A stretch of 64,000 nucleotides of DNA, from the NCBI RefSeq assembly GCF_018873765.1, contig NC_057925.1, positions 47,337,010 through 47,401,009 of the forward strand. Direction: 5' to 3'. Source of the DNA: Telopea speciosissima. Taxonomy: Eukaryota > Streptophyta > Magnoliopsida > Proteales > Proteaceae. Below, one piece after another: positions 1-11,820 of the stretch (positions are counted from its first letter, which is position 1; the number at the start of each line of letters is the position of its first letter). The position numbers and the translations under genes were made by a program. The notes below the pieces were generated by a model. That model searched no databases. It saw only the letters and a list, made by a program, of their open reading frames with translations, and had not been told where the DNA came from.

Positions 1-291
1 CTACCCGCCCCTCCCCCTCCACCACTACCTTTCCCAAAATTTATTCTCAGAAATTGAACTACCAAATGAATTTTTTTTATTTTTAAAATCTTTACAACCA
101 AAACAATTTTAATTTCTTGACCAAGATTCCACTATTTCATGAAATCAATCTGAAATTAAAATAGAATTCATACCAAATCTGGCTTAAATATCAATGGAAT
201 CCTTTAAATTTAAGCGAACACACAAAGATGGTGAATCTATACATCTTTTCTCTATTGCAGGTTAGGGAAAGTGTGGACAGGGCAGCACTAT
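1..291. other. AT-rich flank without a gene
   Basis: I see no coding region. The stretch is AT-rich. Near 250-262 there is a pyrimidine-rich run ending in CAG that looks like a splice acceptor, followed by about 30 bases that continue on the far side of Copia-1 after 6858. This could be an interrupted exon, but nothing in it is recognisable. Confidence 0.4.
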
Positions 292-1222
292 TGTTGGGTA
301 ATTGTATTACAATTCCTTACAAATAATTGAAACAACACGAATTGCAATACAATAGATTAAGCAGTAGAAACTAGGCTTGACCTTTGGCTGAAATGAGAAG
401 ACCAAAGCTTGAATTTGATGTAGAACCACACCCGCAACAACTTGAATAAGCTTGAGGTTGAGTCACACTTGTGGTGCTGCCTTTAAGGTAATTGATGCCT
501 CCTACTGCCAAGGAGTGTTCTGCACCACTACCCCAAGATAAAACAACCTCCAACTAGAAGATGAAGCAGTCCTTCTAGTCCCTTGAAGGAGCCAAGAGCT
601 TCAACACAGCAACCCTCTAACACACTTAGAAGAAAAGAGAGAGAGAGAGAGAATAATACTCCTAGTGATTGCTAAGTATGGGCATGAACATGTATCCAAA
701 AACCATAGGTCCCATGTATTGCAATTTTGGTTGGGTTTATATAGGCCCAAGACCAATCCTTGCATTCCCTTGGAATTCTCAAGAATAACCATCCACTTAT
801 GACCAAATTGAAGAATAAGATTTATGGGCATGAATATGGACATGAATTGGAGGTTAATTCCAAATTCATGGTCATTCCCCACTAAGGGTCATGAATGACC
901 TTAAAATTCATTCATTCTCCACTAAGACCATAAAGGCCTTAAAACCCCATAAAATGGTCATTCTCCACTAAGGACCATAAAGGCCTTAATACCCATAAAG
1001 GGAGAGACATCACCTATGGCCATGAATTGAGAAATCAATCTCATTCAATATCCTTGACCCACCTTCCCACTCATGATAGTGACCATGAATAGACTTTAGG
1101 GTACCCATAGAATGTTACAACCTTTGGAATTACTTCTTTGATTACATGGGTCCCACACCATAACAAAGCAATCAAAAAATTTTGAAACTTAAAATAAAAT
1201 AAAATATATTTTAAATCTAACA
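292..1222 (-). repeat. Copia-1 3' LTR
   Basis: This 931-bp LTR matches 5927-6853 almost exactly. By eye there are about six substitutions and one 4-bp length change in an AG microsatellite (about 638-652). It contains a short internal duplication (about 900-990) in which CTCCACTAAG followed by ACCATAAAGGCCTTAA occurs twice. Confidence 0.96.
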
Positions 1223-1805
1223 ATCCCCACAAGTTTCAAAATGACACGAGACACACATCTTTGTGGACTGAATTAGACACTATAGGACACATCGTTGTAG
1301 GTGTCTTCCGGACTTGAACCTACACTAGGTCTAATGAACCGCGCTACAGAGTAGAAGTGGAGTCAGACTCCTTGAACCTTTTCTCATTGGTGTAGCTGAC
1401 CGTCCCATCAACCATATCCCATAGGTCGACTCTTGTGCTACCCATCATAAAATCACTTTGGACTTTTGAACCGGCCATATCCCTTATCTTGAACTCGTGA
1501 ATGTTTTAGAGAACTCGCCTATAAGTTCTCATCGGCGGCGGCCACACCCCCTACATTCACTTAGGTTAGTCCCTAATGTGCACCACAACTGACACACCCC
1601 CATATTTCCTGGGATTAGACTAATTAAGAGCTTTACCGCTCAACCTCTTTCTTTGTGGTAGTACTACTTTCACCATCTACAGCTTGGAATGAATATTTAT
1701 ACAAGTAGTAGTACAAAACCGGTCAACCAGTGATTTCGTTTGTACCCCTTAAACCTAATTCAGGCATTTAGCCTCTTCACATAGGTAGGGTGTCCATCAC
1801 ATGAC

Positions 1806-4800
1806 CTATGGATTAGGCATTAACCCCATTCCTGTAGATGCATTACACAAGTTCTTGACAGACATAGGCTTTGTGAACATGTCAGCTTGGTTACTTTCTG
1901 ACTTCACATAATCGATAGCTATCATTCCTTCATCTATGTACTGTCTCACAAGGTTGTGTCTGAGGCGTATGTGTCTCCTCTTACCATTGTATATCCGGTT
2001 CTTGGCTAGATGTATAGCCGCTTGGTTATCACAATGTAGTGATACCGATGGCGCCGGTTTTTGCCATAATGGAATACCCGCCATTAAATTTCTAAGTCAT
2101 TCGGCTTCCGTTCCTGCCTTTTCCAAGGCTATGAACTCAGCTTCCATGGTAGAGCCTGTCCCACAAGATTGCTTTGTGGACTTCCATGAGATTGCACCAC
2201 CTGCTAGTGTAAACACATATCCACTAGTAGCTAAGGACTCGTTTGTATCCGAAATCCAATTTGCATCACAATACCCTTCCAAAACTGCTGGTTTACCACT
2301 ATAGTGTAAACTATAGTTTATAGTGCCTTTTAGGTACCTTAATAACCTATCAACTACGCTCCAATGTTCCTTACTTGGATTGTGAGTATGTTGACTCAAC
2401 TTTCCTACCACAAGGGCAATATCTGGACGCGTACAATTCATTAGATATGTGACCGAACCAATAATTTGAGCATATCTTTTTTGATTCACTGGTTCACCTA
2501 GGTTCCTTTTCAAGTGACACCCCATATCAAAAGGTGTTTTAATCGCTGAAACTTCATGGTACCCATACCTTTTAAGTATATTTTCTGCATATCGGGCTTG
2601 GGATAATGAAATATGATTTCCTTGCTTGGTAATTTTGATCCCAAGGATCATATCAGTCTCTCCTAAGTCTTTTGTGTCGAAACTAGACATCAAAAGTTTC
2701 TTAGCTTGATTAACCATTTCCAAGTTTGTTCCCATTATGAGCATATCATCTACATATAGTAGTATGAATACACCCCTACCACCATGAAACCTGCTATATA
2801 AGCATCTTTCAGCATCATTTACAACGAATCCATTTGAAATTAGAACCTTGTCCAATTTTTCATGCCATTGCTTCGGTGCTTGCTTCAATCCATATAAGGA
2901 TTTTCGAAGTTTGCAAACCTTTCGCTCTTGGCCAATTACAACACAACCTTCTGGTTGCTTTATGTAAATTTTCTCCTCTAAGTCCCCATTAAGAAATGTC
3001 GTTTTCACATCCATTTGATGGATGACCAGGTTATATATTGACGTCATTGCCAACATAACCCTTATCGTGGCAATTCTAGACACCGGGGCAAATGTGTCAA
3101 AGTAATCAATATTAGGCTTTTGCCTAAAACCTTTGACAACAAGTCTGGCCTTGAAACGATTAAGTGACCCATCACTTTTTAATTTCTTTCGAAATATCCA
3201 CTTGGTTTCCAAAGTTTTGGAGCCGAATGGTAAATCTACCAATTCCCAAGTGTTATTCGCCAAGATTGAATCTAGTTCACTCTTGATTGCCTCTTTCCAA
3301 AAGACGGCATCCAGTGATGTAATAGCCTCTTTGTATGTAAGAGGATCCTTGTCTACTAAATAGACAAGTCACTCATCATCTGTATATTTGGGTCTTTTGA
3401 GTCGCTTGCTCATCCTAGGCCGACTTTCGTCATCATTACTCAATTCTAGATTGGTAACCCTTTCATTTGACTCCATTTCCCCATTAGTCAATTGACTATC
3501 CTTATTTATAGGTAATATGGACTTAAAGGGAAATAAATTTTCAAAAAACTCAACGTCTCTTGATTCTATGATGCTATTTGGTTCAATAACATCATCCATA
3601 GCTTTGATCACCATGAACCGGTATGCCGTACTATTTGTAGCATAACCCAAAAACACACAATCACATGTTTTTTGTCCCAATTTTCTTTTCTTGGAATCCG
3701 GTAACAACACCTTAGCCAAACAACCCCAAACCCGTAGATGTTTTAGACTTGGTTTCCTACCAAACCATTTCTCAAATGGAACCATACCAGTCTTGCTATG
3801 TGGGATTCTATTTGATAGATAACATGCCGATAGCATGGCTTCCCCCCACATATCAAGTGGTACACCTGAACTCAATAACATAGAGTTCATCATCTCTTTA
3901 AGAGACCTATTTTTCCTTTCGGCAACCCCATTTGATTCCGGTTGGCATGGGGCGGTTGTTTCATGGATAATTCCATTTTCCTCACAAAACTTATCAAGGT
4001 TAAAGTACTCAGCCCCTCTATCAGTTCTAAGTCTCTTAACCTTCTTACCAAGTTGATTTTCAACTTTCATTTTGTAAGATATGAACGCATTTCCGGCCTC
4101 ATCCTTTGATTTGAGTAAATACACCATGGTATATCTAGAGTGGTCATCTATGAAAGTTATGACATAGTTGTTTCCTCCCCTAGACTCATATGACTTGTAG
4201 TCACATAAGTCACTATGGATTAATTCCAAGAGATTACTCTTCCTATCATAGTCTTGTGAGGTTTTTTGGTTAACTTTGCCTCTACACAAGTTATGCACTT
4301 GTTTACAGGGGATTCCACCTTATCGGTGATCATGCCTAACTTGCATAGTTTGGTGATATATTTCACACTACTATGACCCAACCTACCATGCCACAAATCA
4401 AAAAAGTTAGAAGAGACAATCATGTAAGCAGAAGAAGTACTAGTTTTCTCAATTACAATATTTCCAACACTTAGTACAAACAACCCCTCACTAAGGTATC
4501 CCTTCCCCACAAAAACATTGTTTTTAGTGATAACCGCCTTATCACTTTCAAAAGCCAATTTCATTCCTACTTTATTAAGCAAAGGAACTGAAATTAAATT
4601 GCGCCTAATATCCGGCACATGAAGAACATTGGTGAGAACCATAGTCTTCCCTGAAGTGAGTTTCAAAGTCACTTTTCCTTTTCCCATAACAGGAGCACTT
4701 TGGGAATTCCCCATAAATACCTTTTCATCCTCTGTATTCATGGAATAAGAGGAAAACATCTTCAGATCACCACAAATATGTCTTGTGGCACCGGTATCCA

Positions 4801-5896
4801 ATACCCAATCTTTTGATTTTTCAATCAAATTTGCTTCCGTGACCATAGCAATAAAGACGTTGTCTTCAACTAGGTTCACCTTTTCAGAATTTTTCTTCCT
4901 GAACCGACAATCTTTTTTGAAGTGTCCTAGCTTACCACACACAAAACAAGTAAGTTTCTTCTTCTTGAAAGAAGGCTCATCATTGTCTTGACGATTCTTC
5001 CTTTTCTTGTTTTGTTTGTTGGTCTCTACCAAGTTCGCTTTTAGGCGTCTTTCCCCAAGGTCTTTTTCACCCTTGTCCTTGTGCCGGTTCTTCTCCTCAA
5101 TTTTGATCCTTACAATCAATTGGTCTAGAGTCAACTCCGTCTTCTTATTTTTCATAGACGCCTTAAATGCATCCCAAGAAGATGGAAGCTTTTCAATCAA
5201 GGCACCGGTCACAAATTCTTCCGGTAGAACCATCTTTTCCTTTGCTAGCTTTCCAACCAAAATTTAAAATTGATCAATTTGGCTTGAGACGGTGTCACTA
5301 TCTTTCATAGTAAAGTTTAGAAAGTTAGTCACCAAGTACTTCCTTGAACCAGCATCCTCAAGAGAGTACTTTTTTACCAACGCATTCCAAATCGAACATG
5401 CATACTCCAAAGAACTATACACATGGTATAGGTCATTTGATAATGCATTCAAAATTCGATTCTTGCACTGGTAATCCGCTTGAATCCAAGCCACCATTTT
5501 GCCCTCCTTTTCAGGATCATTACTTTTTTCCGGCATGGGTTCAGTCAAGGCAAATACCACCCCAATTTGGGCTAATGCAAACAACATCATTTGCCTCCAT
5601 CGTTTGAAGTTTTGACCTCCAAACTGTTCGATCTTGTCAAATTCAGAGATAATCCTCATCTTACCCAAATCCGGGATAAGCTCCGTCACCGACGGGATAA
5701 CATTGGTGGGAATTGAGTCAACGGTAGGAAAAAGAGGAATCTCCTTACCATTGCGGCTAACAGGAACTCCGCCTTCTTGGTTGTTGATTGCTCCTTCAAT
5801 ACTTGTGTTTGAAGGATTTCCTTCATTGGCAGCTCCATCAGCGGTGTTGTTGTTCGAAGCATCACCCTTGTTGCTTACGTCTCCAAGATGAGCCAT
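1806..5896 (-). pseudogene. Copia-1 gag-pol polyprotein, disrupted
   Basis: The frame opens at the ATG at 5894-5896 with gag. A CX2CX4HX4C zinc knuckle lies near 4905-4950, followed by a protease with the D-T-G active triad near 4800, a GAG-pre-integrase segment, an integrase with D,D,E residues (about 4250-3900), a reverse transcriptase with YVDD near 2745-2756, and an RNase H ending at 1806. Most of it is a single frame broken by in-frame stops at 5264-5266 (TAA), 3369-3371 (TGA) and 2097-2099 (TGA), plus a frameshift between about 4230 and 4298. All domains are otherwise well preserved, so decay is slight but sufficient to inactivate it. Confidence 0.95.
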
Positions 5897-5926
5897 GAGA
5901 TCTTATAATATCAATTACCTTAAACT

Positions 5927-6853
5927 TGTTGGGTAATTGTATTACAATTCCTTACAAATAATTGAAACAACACGAATTGCAATACAATAGATTAAGCAGT
6001 AGAAACTAGGCTTGACCTTTGGCTGAAATGAGAAGACCAAAGCTTGAATTTGATGTAGAACCACACCCGCAACAACTTGAACAAGCTTGAGGTTGAGTCA
6101 CACTTGTGGTGCTGCCTTTAAGGTAATTGATGCCTCCTACTGCCAAGGAGTGTTCTGCACCACTACCCCAAGATAAAACAACCTCCAACTAGAAGATGAA
6201 GCAGTCTTTCTAGTCCCTTGAAGGAGCCAAGAGCTTCAACACAGCAACCCTCTAACACACTTAGAAGAAAAGAGAGAGAGAGAATAATACTCCTAGTGAT
6301 TGCTAAGTATGGGCATGAACATGTATCCAAAAACCATAGGTCCCATGTATTGCAATTTTGGTTGGGTTTATATAGGCCCAAGACCAATCCTTGCATTCCC
6401 TTGGAATTCTCAAGAATAACCATCCACTTATGACCAAATTGAAGAATAAGATTTATGGGCATGAATATGGACATGAATTGGAGGTTAATTCCAAATTCAT
6501 GGTCATTCCCCACTAAGGGTTATGAATGACCTTAAAATTCATTCATTCTCCACTAAGACCATAAAGGCCTTAAAACCCCATAAAATGGTCATTCTCCACT
6601 AAGGACCATAAAGGCCTTAATACCCATAAAGGGAGAGACATCACCTATGGCCATGAATTGAGAAATCAATCTCATTCAATATCCTTGACCCACCTTCCCA
6701 CTCATGATAGTGACCATGAATAGACTTTAGGGTACCCATAGAATGTTACAACCTTTGAAATTACTTCTTTGATCACATGGGTCCCACACCATAACAAAGC
6801 AATCAAAAAATTTTGAAACTTAAAATAAAATAAAATATATTTTAAATCTAACA
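5927..6853 (-). repeat. Copia-1 5' LTR
   Basis: This 927-bp LTR lies upstream of gag on the minus strand. It begins TGTT and ends AACA, and is followed by the ACTAT target duplication at 6854-6858. It is near-identical to 292-1222, which implies a recent insertion. Confidence 0.96.
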
Positions 6854-6858
6854 ACTAT

Positions 6859-8160
6859 ACAAGTGGCGAATGGTTTCTAGTTAATTGGGTTTGGGTAGGG
6901 CTGATTACAGTAGATACTAGTTAGGACAACCAATGGCCTAGCTAACAAATTAGGCTATATCAGAATCTATCTAGAGCTCAAAAACGGGTTTCTAGATGTG
7001 TATTAAAGTAGTTGACCTATGACTTGCGGATCCCCATTGAAGGAAATTACATAAGTGTCCCTATTGAAAGAAGTTACATGTGTTCCCTCTCCCCCCCCCC
7101 CCCCGCGCCTCCCCCACCCCAATTTTCTTTATGGAGGATACTAAAGAAATGATGAGACCCGTTTTTTTCTAATCTCAACTAAAATTTATAATAATATATC
7201 TTCCACCCATAAATAGAAGGATCAGGATCATCTCCACAGAGGAGCAGGGAACGTTCAGAGCGCTGCCAGCCGTTTGACAGTGCTGCACACATTTTTAGGC
7301 ATGCATCGAGATGTGTGCGGCACAGTTCAACCGTTGGATGCCCCCTAACAGCACCTTGGATGCATGCCTCCCTGGAGACGAGCTAAATTCTAAATAGAAA
7401 ACCTTATAATACACAGAGCAACGGGAATTCATTTTTTGTTTTTACGTTTTTTGTAATTTATCAAACATACAGAGTAATAAGAGAATTAATGTTGTGTTTG
7501 ATATGTATTTTTGGAATGCATTCCAATAATTCATATCAAATATAGCCTTAATCTGGATCCACTATTTATTTAACATATATTTTTCATTTCACTTTTTTAA
7601 TTTCAAGGGTTTGTGAGTAATGGGCATCCCCACCATGGTTCCTCAGCATTGGAATCGCTTAGAATCGGGTCAAATATTATGTATTTGTTCTTGTTTTTTT
7701 GTTTTACAAAAAAAATCTGATTTTTTACCTTTCTACCCTTGTATGTACAAGTGTATTGGATCAATCTCAACCGATCCAATCCAATATTACAAACCATGAC
7801 CCCTACCCTTGAAGATTTCAACTCTAAATCGTGATTAAAGAGAACGAACTATACACGTATACTGGACTTTTTTAAAAAAATTAAAGCTACATTTGGTATT
7901 TCTTGAAATATATTATTGAGCTAAAATGTATTCCAAAAATATATACTAAATGCAACATAAGATTGTGTAATATGATTTCTTAGGATGTATTAAAATGTAT
8001 TTCAAAATTACATATTAAACACGGATTTCACCACCTAGCATGCGCGACATCCAATGGTCTAAGCTCAATTTTTCTTTCATTCTTCTCGAGCACGAGAATG
8101 TTAGATGTCATGCCCATCAGATGGTGACATCCCAACCCGGCCTGAACTACACCGCACTAT
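6859..8160. other. Intergenic, repeat-rich, no gene
   Basis: No coding region is supported. It contains a C homopolymer followed by C-rich sequence (about 7089-7120), the short foldback repeat at 7205-7395, and two small AT-rich imperfect hairpins (about 7490-7552 and 7884-7961) that look related to each other and may be tiny MITEs. Confidence 0.5.
7205..7395 (+). repeat. Short foldback repeat, copy 1
   Basis: This repeat of about 190 bp has imperfect inverted ends: TCATCTCCA near 7229 and TGGAGACGA near 7375. An inverted copy flanks Copia-2 (8163-8297 joined to 17478-17550). It has no coding capacity and fits a MITE or other non-autonomous element. The superfamily is unknown, and I did not identify a target duplication. 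Confidence 0.6.
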
Positions 8161-8162
8161 TA

Positions 8163-8297
8163 TTTGAATTTAGCTCGTCTCCAAGGACCCTAGTATGCCC
8201 AGGGTGCATCCAACCATTGGGCTGTGCCTGTGCCGCACACATCCCTAGGTGTGCACCAAAATATGTACGGCACAACTTAACCGCTGGATGCACCTTG
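8163..8297 (-). repeat. Short foldback repeat, copy 2 (left part)
   Basis: Reverse-complement match to 7205-7395, including the end AATTTAGCTCGTCTCC. The copy is interrupted at 8297 by Copia-2 and resumes at 17478, so the repeat predates the retrotransposon insertion. Confidence 0.6.
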
Positions 8298-10011
8298 TGT
8301 TGGACAAGTGTATGTCCATCAAACCCGGTTCGGTCCGGTTCAACCCGGTTTACCTTTGTATTAAACATTTATACATTTTAGTTTGATATTGTCACATGCG
8401 ATATAAACTTTTTGAGCATTATGTGTCCCTATGTTTTACTTAAAATGGTAGTCACGACTAGGGTTTGGGCTGGGCACCCTTATCATATGGTCGTCGCATT
8501 GGGTATGCCTAGACATGTGATGTCAGGGTACGAATGCGAGTGCTCACATGTTTGATGTGTGCATTGGCGAAGAATCTACTTTGTCGATTCCCTCATGTAT
8601 TACTGCTAGATGTAGGAAGAGATAGACATGTGTCATCGACACCCTGTACCTGAGGGAACCCTGTCACTGCAAAGTGTGATCGCATTCTTTGGTTCATCAA
8701 TGACTGAGACTCAAGAGAGTCAAAGCCGGTGTTCTGAGAATGCGTGAACACTTTGTGAGTGAAGGAGTTATCCAACACGGTCGCCACTGCCCGATTGGGG
8801 AACACCAAGATAGAGACTGTCTGTGCATGATCGGTTCAGAATCTGGATCCAGTACCGTTTTGGTAATGGTTTTGCAAAATTTATTTTACATAAAATGATA
8901 CATTATTTATAGTTATTTTAAATAAAGTGTTTAATCGAGTTTTGCGGGACCCGATCAGATGCACAGACTCTCGTATATGGACACGTACTATGGATTGGGG
9001 TTTAGCAGTACATGTGTACATGCCCTAGATTCCATAATGATAGTGGGGGGGTTGTATATGATAATTGTTATCATATAGGGAGTTATTTGGAATTTGCTAA
9101 TTTAATTGGCTCTTTATTTAATTAATGGATATGGTGCTAATTGTAATTATCCATTAATAATTAAATAAACAATCTAATTAAAACTTTTCCTATTAGATTC
9201 TACTTCTTCAACTGTGTAGCACTTTGAGTTTAAACAGAACTGCCAAAAAGAGAGAGAGAGAGAGAGAGAGAGAGTGAGAGTCAGACTCTCACTGGGGATT
9301 TATTAAATCGTACTGGGATTTAATTAATTCAAAACATTATAAATAGAGGACCAAAAAACGCCAAGGTAAGAAGCGCTCCACGTTTTTGTCTGGCCCCCTC
9401 TTCTGCGTTTTGGTCTCTCTCTCCCTCTTTGAGATCTCTTCTTCTTCTTCTAGTTTCTCTCATCTGTGTTTGAGAGTTAGGGTTTGTGAAACCCTGGATC
9501 TATGCTGAAGAATTTGAGAGCATCTGGGATTGGCTTGAAGAACCTTGGTAGTACCGTTGGAGGTTCAGATATATTTGCTTGGAGCGCTCACTGGAGGAAG
9601 AACCACTGTCTATTGGAGGAGCAACACTTGAGGCTCACCAGGTTAGCAGTTCTTCATAAATTCCTTCAGTTTATTGATTATTAATATTTATGGGATACGA
9701 AAGAAACTCGAATCGACCTTTTTCGCTGCGCATTCGAGTTAGGAATGGATCCCCCTTGCCATGTGATGGACCAGGGATGAGTTTCTTCGTCCCTACTGTG
9801 ATAATAAATTTTATGGGACACATGAGGGAAAGAGAAACCCTAACAGGGATGCACCAGGGTTCCCATGGGCGACCATGGGAAGCCCTAAAAATTAAATGGG
9901 GCACCCATGGGACACCATGGGCTAACCCAGGGCGTGCAAAATCCTGAGGATAAATATCTTGGTCTCACTAGGGAACCATGGTTTGATCCCTGAACCGTTG
10001 TTTGACCAACA
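8298..10011 (+). repeat. Copia-2 5' LTR
   Basis: This 1714-bp LTR contains an AG microsatellite near 9250-9280. It differs from the 3' LTR at many positions; for example about six sites differ within the first 60 bases. Confidence 0.94.
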
Positions 10012-10014
10012 ATG

Positions 10015-10027
10015 TGGTATCAAAGCC
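10015..10027 (+). promoter_or_regulatory. Copia-2 primer-binding site
   Basis: TGGTATCAAAGCC lies three bases after the 5' LTR. It resembles the complement of the initiator tRNA-Met 3' end that most plant copia elements use to prime minus-strand synthesis. Confidence 0.85.
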
Positions 10028-11820
10028 ACCTTTCCCACCCATGAATATTAGATAGTTAATAGTTTAATGTTATTATCATGAGTGGGATGCAAGTTGCACA
10101 TGGGAGGTTAAATTATGGTTGTGGTAACAACCCTCTCATGTGCACATGGGTAGTTACAAGGTTGTTAGTGTAACAACCTACCCATGTGATGATGGATTTA
10201 GTTTTAATTAGTTATTTCCAATTATTGAAACATATATCCATGTATGTCATGATCATTAATTTTTATTTAAATATTTTTATCATGATTTTAAGGTGTGGGG
10301 GGGGGGGCGCACCCTGCCAAGGCTCTGTGCACGCCCTCCCCTTGTTCTTGCCTATGTGCGCAGCCTGCATATGGGCTGCTGCCTGTGGGCAGGGCTGCGG
10401 CCTTGGGCTGCTGCCCGTGGGCTTTGGGCCCATGGGATGCGCATGGAGTGCCTGCAACCTGCGCGTGTGGGCTGCATGCACCCCCCTTGTTTTCCCTCCA
10501 GTTTAATTTTAAAAAAAAAAAAAAAGGAATTACTTTTCAAAACAGAATTTTATTATTTTGTTTTGTTTTTGGAGGATGATGATGGGTGAAGAGATTCTCT
10601 CTTAACCCACTTACAATTAAAATGCGATTTTAATTTTATGGGCTTGGACACATGCTATCACATGTGATGTGGTGGTTCAATAATTGAAGGAATCCATGTT
10701 TTAATTTTTTGTTCACTTGCTTTAATGCTCATGCATGAAATTATATTATGTTGTGATTATGGTATGGCATTCTAATAAATGGATGGATTGTTTATGTATA
10801 TGATACATGGGGTTATGGGTGGATTTGATGCTTCCCTCTCTTTCTCTCTCTCCCCCTATCTTTTTTATAAACAAATGTACTCCACCCCATGGGCAGCCCA
10901 AATGGTGGGTTGGTTTCTCCATGTGGGGTTTCTTTATTAGTTTTTAAAGGAAAGTGTATAGAATTTTTCCTAGGTTTCCATTGTAATTTTAGAGGAGCTA
11001 GGACTCCCAGGGCATGTTGATGATGATCCACATGTGGGGCTTAAAGCTTATGGAGATGCAAGTCACCTACTTTGAAGACATGATCGGGCGGAGGAGATGA
11101 TCGAGGCGTGGCATCCATGGCATGATAAATGCACCCAAAATTATTAGTTTTATTTTTATTGGGAGGGTTCTTTAATTGCTTTTGATAAAAATGTTGTCAT
11201 CCCATAATCACTTTTAATTAATGTTGATTAATTATGTTGTTTAAATCTATCCATGTATGTGAGAGTTGCTTAATCCTTCTTTAATTATAATACATGTATG
11301 ATATGGACTAGTCTTAAACGGTAGACATGTCCATGGCCTCCTATTGAAGATAAATGTAGAGATTGTGTGATATGCCCCGCATACGCCGACAGGACATTGC
11401 TAGGACTACTATCACATTTATCTATATTTACCTCTATCTAGATACGTTAGGGTATGGATAGTGAGAGGGCACTGCGACAGTGGGCCATCTTTCATGATTC
11501 CATGATTCTAACTAATGCAATAGGTAAGTACATGACTTGGGTGTATGTCAGCCGACAGGATCTGGACATGACACCCAGGTGGCCAAAAATATTGGAAGCC
11601 CATGAGTCGGACAGCTTAGTCCACACTACCACTGTGTGTATAATGACTCCCGACAGGGTAAGTTATGCATGCAAGGGTTGTAGATATCCAATTCATCTTT
11701 TGGGTTATGAGGGAAACCCAAATCATGAAAGACCATTGATGTGTGTGCTCAATTTATTATTTTCAATGGTCATTAATTAGCATGTGGTTATTTACTTGTT
11801 CATGTGTAGATTACTATACG

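Larger units (their letters stand above)
292..6853 (-). mobile_element. Copia-1: full-length Ty1/copia LTR retrotransposon
   Basis: A complete 6.56 kb element lies on the minus strand. Both LTRs begin TGTT and end AACA, and a perfect 5-bp target duplication ACTAT lies at 287-291 and 6854-6858. The domain order on the minus strand is gag, protease, integrase, reverse transcriptase, RNase H, which defines Ty1/copia. A G-rich polypurine tract (minus strand, about 1223-1235) abuts the 3' LTR. No good match to the usual initiator-Met primer site is seen next to the 5' LTR at 5926. About 580 bases (1223-1805) between the end of the polyprotein and the 3' LTR are non-coding. The protein is disrupted, so the copy is not autonomous. 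Confidence 0.96.

Noticed and set aside
1936..2304. 122-codon plus-strand open frame
   Set aside because: It lies opposite the RNase H region of Copia-1 and is a shadow of the minus-strand polyprotein.
8040..8381. 113-codon plus-strand frame and its minus-strand partner
   Set aside because: They span the foldback repeat and the Copia-2 LTR start and have no homology that I recognise.
10186..10589. Several overlapping frames of 60-106 codons on both strands
   Set aside because: They arise from a GC-rich low-complexity stretch in the Copia-2 leader and are rich in C, G and P without any domain.
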